From: an uncultured Lachnospiraceae bacterium | GTDB lineage: Bacteria > Bacillota > Clostridia > Lachnospirales > Lachnospiraceae | Length of the DNA: 64,000 nt | Direction of reading: 5' to 3' | Assembly: GCA_910579225.1 (NCBI GenBank) | Contig: CAJTTI010000003.1 | Span: 135,907 to 199,906, forward strand | Shown here: positions 62,272 through 64,000 of the stretch, piece after piece | Layout: each line of letters begins with the position of its first letter | Position numbering within the stretch: position 1 is the first letter of the stretch | Translations under genes and position numbers: made by a program | The notes under the pieces: generated by a model | What the model was told of the DNA's origin: nothing | Database searches by the model: none | Seen by the model: the letters and a program-made list of their open reading frames with translations, nothing else

Positions 62272-62904
62272 CTACATGAAATACATGATTGTATAAATCA
62301 CACCTATGATAAAGCCAAGAATAAAGAAAAATAAAGGAAACAAGTATTTTTTTAATGATTGCCATAGCGAAGGCTTGGAAGCTGGTGAAGCAAGATTGCC
62401 TTGTGTTTCATGATTAGTGCTATCATGAACAGGCTTGCCAGAAATACCAATCGGCAAGCCCGTTGATGGATCTATTTTTCCTTTTTTGAGTTTTTCTTTC
62501 TTAGGTGGTCTGACAGGCTCCCTGCTATCAGGCGACCTGAGATCTTCACCTGTTATTGGGTCAAATGCCAGTTTAGATTGTTCAAAATATTCATAGACAG
62601 GCTTGGCGTTTGCGGTATCAAATCCTTGTAATCTTCTGCTTGCCCAAAGGTAAGCATCGTCATGGTGGTCTATGTATACTAAAAGCACAGTATTCCCCGA
62701 TTGCGTGAATATTGCCCTGAAATCCTGAGTTACTCTGGCACTTTTAAAATCAAGTTTTGTATTGAGCTTTTCGACTTTCAGGCTGTCGCTTCTTAGGCTT
62801 CTTTGCATTAGTCTGATAGTTTCAAGTGATTTTTTCTGTATTTTCTTATCCAGTCTTGAAAATGCGTCTATATATGTATCGGAACAGACGATGTTCGTTG
62901 CCAT
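62272..62904 (-). CDS. RelE/ParE-fold protein with C-terminal membrane anchor
   Basis: 210 residues. The first ~95 residues look like a RelE-superfamily toxin fold: FSRLDKKIQKKSLETIRLMQ, then LNTKLDFKSARVTQDFRAIF and VLLVYIDHHDDAYLWASRR. A Pro/Lys-rich linker follows (PDSREPVRPPKKEKLKKGKI), then a single membrane segment at ~188-208 (FPLFFFILGFIIGVIYTIMY). No antitoxin-like gene is adjacent, unless the DNA-binding protein upstream at 62918 serves. Toxin activity is not shown. A membrane-tethered member of this fold is unusual. Confidence 0.7.
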   Translation of the reverse strand: MATNIVCSDTYIDAFSRLDKKIQKKSLETIRLMQRSLRSDSLKVEKLNTKLDFKSARVTQDFRAIFTQSGNTVLLVYIDHHDDAYLWASRRLQGFDTANAKPVYEYFEQSKLAFDPITGEDLRSPDSREPVRPPKKEKLKKGKIDPSTGLPIGISGKPVHDSTNHETQGNLASPASKPSLWQSLKKYLFPLFFFILGFIIGVIYTIMYFM

Positions 62905-62917
62905 GTATATCCTCCCT

Positions 62918-63655
62918 TTAATCTATGACGTTCATTAAAATATCTATCGTAATCTCTTCTTTAACTTTATCCGTAATGGTCAGCAGGTAAGCATCATCTT
63001 TTTTCTCTATAGTAACGCCATCAATAGGAGCAGCCAATTCAAAAGAAAAATATCTTGCAAATAGAGTATATGTACCCCAAATAATTCCTTTGATAGTATC
63101 TTCTCCAATGCCATTATAAAGTCTTTTGCCTTTAGATGTTGTTATGGAGTAAGATAGGAAGCCTCTATTCAAGCAGTTAGGAATAATATGTAATTTGATT
63201 TTTGGAATACTCTCTAAGTATTTTATTTTCTCTCGGCTGGTTCTGATTGCTCCTTTTAAACGATTGTTTTCTGTTTTAAGCAGTTGAAAAGAAATCATAT
63301 AAGTTTCGTATAATTTTCTTTTTATTTCCTCGTATTGTAGGAGCATATCTTTGTGATGCATATGAGGATTGATGTCTAAATCAGTACGTTCCAGCGTATA
63401 AGAACTTATAGGAATGCGACTGGCTTTCTCTTCTGCCAGAGCTTTAGCTTCATTAAATAATTTCTTGGCTTTTTCATTATGATAGAGATAGCTTTTGCTT
63501 AGTCCAGAGAGTTCACAGACTCTGGGAGCAGTGATCAGTTCGTCATTATGTATCATATCCTCCAAGACAGTTTTTAAGGTGTTGTATTTTTCTTGAATGA
63601 TCTTCTGTCTGGCTTCTAACATAGGAGAAGTATTTCTTTCGTGGTCTTTTGGCAT
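62918..63655 (-). CDS. TnpC-like DNA-binding protein at the right end
   Basis: 245 residues. Residues ~10-75 have the same layout as the TnpC-like proteins at 20066 and 25553, with a helix-turn-helix (ITAPRVCELSGLSKSYLYHN) followed by a helical stretch (~105-145). The last ~100 residues form an additional beta-rich domain (LNRGFLSYSITTSKGKRLYN). Being next to the right end, it may bind end sites or set recombination direction. GGGAACG-type upstream region, ATG 63655; 13 bases before the RelE-like gene. Confidence 0.65.
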   Translation of the reverse strand: MPKDHERNTSPMLEARQKIIQEKYNTLKTVLEDMIHNDELITAPRVCELSGLSKSYLYHNEKAKKLFNEAKALAEEKASRIPISSYTLERTDLDINPHMHHKDMLLQYEEIKRKLYETYMISFQLLKTENNRLKGAIRTSREKIKYLESIPKIKLHIIPNCLNRGFLSYSITTSKGKRLYNGIGEDTIKGIIWGTYTLFARYFSFELAAPIDGVTIEKKDDAYLLTITDKVKEEITIDILMNVID

Positions 63656-63945
63656 GGGCGTTCCCTCTCTCTGTTCGTTGATATGTCTATTTTACATTAA
63701 TTTTTAGATTGGGGAAAGATGTTTTCAGTCTATATGAGGCATGAATTTATTCTGGTGGAAATAGACTGGCAGAATGATTTAAGAAAGTGGGCTTGGAGGA
63801 GTGGTATTTTGGCTATTTAAAAAATGCCTTCATTCCTAGATATTTACTTACTTTATACAGAGTTCACAGGGTTTACCATATCTCTTTTTACAGCCATTTT
63901 GTACAGAATAAACAGAGTTTTATCACTAAAAAGTATTCCTTATAT
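63656..63945. other. Right terminal non-coding segment of the element
   Basis: 290 bases without a gene. Contains ACAGAGTT (63857-63864), ACAGGGTTTA (63866-63875, identical to 19960-19969) and ACAGAGTTT (63912-63920), probably recombinase sites. The promoter for the minus-strand gene at 63655 should also be here. Confidence 0.5.
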
Positions 63946-63949
63946 ATCG
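63946..63949 (+). repeat. Right attachment junction (attR), shared ATCG
   Basis: Element TTATAT-ATCG meets host TAGGTGAAGTCCGC. Matches the left junction ATCG at 19907-19910. Confidence 0.88.
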
Positions 63950-64000
63950 TAGGTGAAGTCCGCGGGGCAGAAACCTTTGAGCTTCTCACCTGCCTGAATA
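63949..64000 (+). pseudogene. tadA: tadA/cpaF, 3' part resuming at Walker B (runs off window)
   Basis: In frame from 63946 the sequence reads I, then VGEVRGAETFELLTCLN. This is the Walker B segment that directly follows R-I-I in intact TadA/CpaF proteins. Joined to codon 276 at 19907-19909 it restores the gene. It has no start of its own here and continues beyond the window. Confidence 0.92.

Larger units (their letters stand above)
19911..63949. mobile_element. Complete ~44-kb Tn554-like integrative element inserted in tadA
   Basis: Both ends are visible because the two halves of tadA flank it with a 4-base identity. Element DNA is clearly more AT-rich than its surroundings. The left end carries a Tn554-style module (TnpC-like, two TnpB-like and one TnpA-like proteins, overlapping genes on the minus strand). 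The right end carries another TnpC-like gene. Cargo includes ArdC, an orphan EcoRI-family methylase, a type I RM system, a cyclase-based signalling cassette, a giant Cna-B protein and several uncharacterised genes. No relaxase, coupling protein or type IV secretion gene is recognised, so self-transfer is unlikely. Tn554-family elements are usually several-fold smaller; this one is unusually large. Confidence 0.9.

Noticed and set aside
19911..63945. Self-transmissible conjugative element
   Set aside because: No relaxase, VirD4-like coupling protein or type IV secretion ATPase could be recognised in any cargo gene.
1..64000. tRNA or rRNA genes, including a tRNA attachment site
   Set aside because: No cloverleaf or rRNA-like conserved stretch was recognised; the element uses a protein-coding target.

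Overview
The window looks like the chromosome of a spore-forming member of the Lachnospiraceae/Clostridia. The evidence is Gram-positive Shine-Dalgarno sites, frequent GTG/TTG starts, BofA and YaaL (DUF2508) homologues, a PRD-type PTS regulator, KtrAB and a Tad/Flp pilus locus. The first ~19.9 kb and the last ~50 bases are moderately GC-rich host DNA. Everything between is visibly AT-rich and is a single integrated element.

Host part (1-19910). The end of an electron-transfer flavoprotein alpha gene and a dihydrolipoyl dehydrogenase gene close an operon at a clear terminator. Next comes a PTS sugar locus: a MupG-family (DUF871) phospho-sugar hydrolase, a PRD/EIIB/EIIA transcription regulator, a decayed Rpn nuclease gene, lactose/cellobiose-type EIIA, EIIB and EIIC, a GrdB-like protein, a glycosylasparaginase, an M20 dipeptidase and CutC. 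Two identical 19-base operators, each 32 bases upstream of a -10 element, precede the MupG gene and the EIIA gene. The locus is best read as uptake and intracellular dismantling of an amino-sugar/peptide conjugate. After it come YitT, a NERD protein, KtrB/KtrA, YaaL, BofA, a TadZ-like protein and tadA.

Element (19911-63949, about 44.0 kb). tadA is split exactly at its Walker B region. The left fragment ends ...R-I-I and the right fragment resumes V-G-E-V-R-G at the window's end, with the four bases ATCG shared at both junctions. Just inside the left end is a Tn554-like module: three consecutive tyrosine recombinases and a TnpC-like DNA-binding protein. No relaxase or conjugation genes are seen. 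Cargo, left to right: a minus-strand accessory operon (RadC-type JAB protein, DUF262, DUF5688, a further tyrosine recombinase, ArdC) with a ~560-base leader; a zinc-knuckle protein; a 1727-residue secreted Cna-B protein behind structured non-coding DNA; an EcoRI-family adenine methyltransferase; a complete type I restriction-modification operon; a DUF2971/membrane-protein pair; small acidic proteins; two XRE regulators; a signalling cassette (CHASE2 adenylate cyclase, metallo-beta-lactamase-fold hydrolase, GAF-HD-GYP protein, FecR lipoprotein, a membrane protein and a second lipoprotein); a RelE-fold protein with a membrane tail; and a second TnpC-like protein at the right end.

Most interesting points: the precise, apparently reversible insertion into the pilus motor gene; the mobile cyclase/phosphodiesterase/FecR cassette, unusual for Clostridia; the uncharacterised gene pair beside the type I system; the tail-anchored RelE-like protein; and at least two candidate structured RNAs. 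All family names come from motif recognition by eye; no database search was run.
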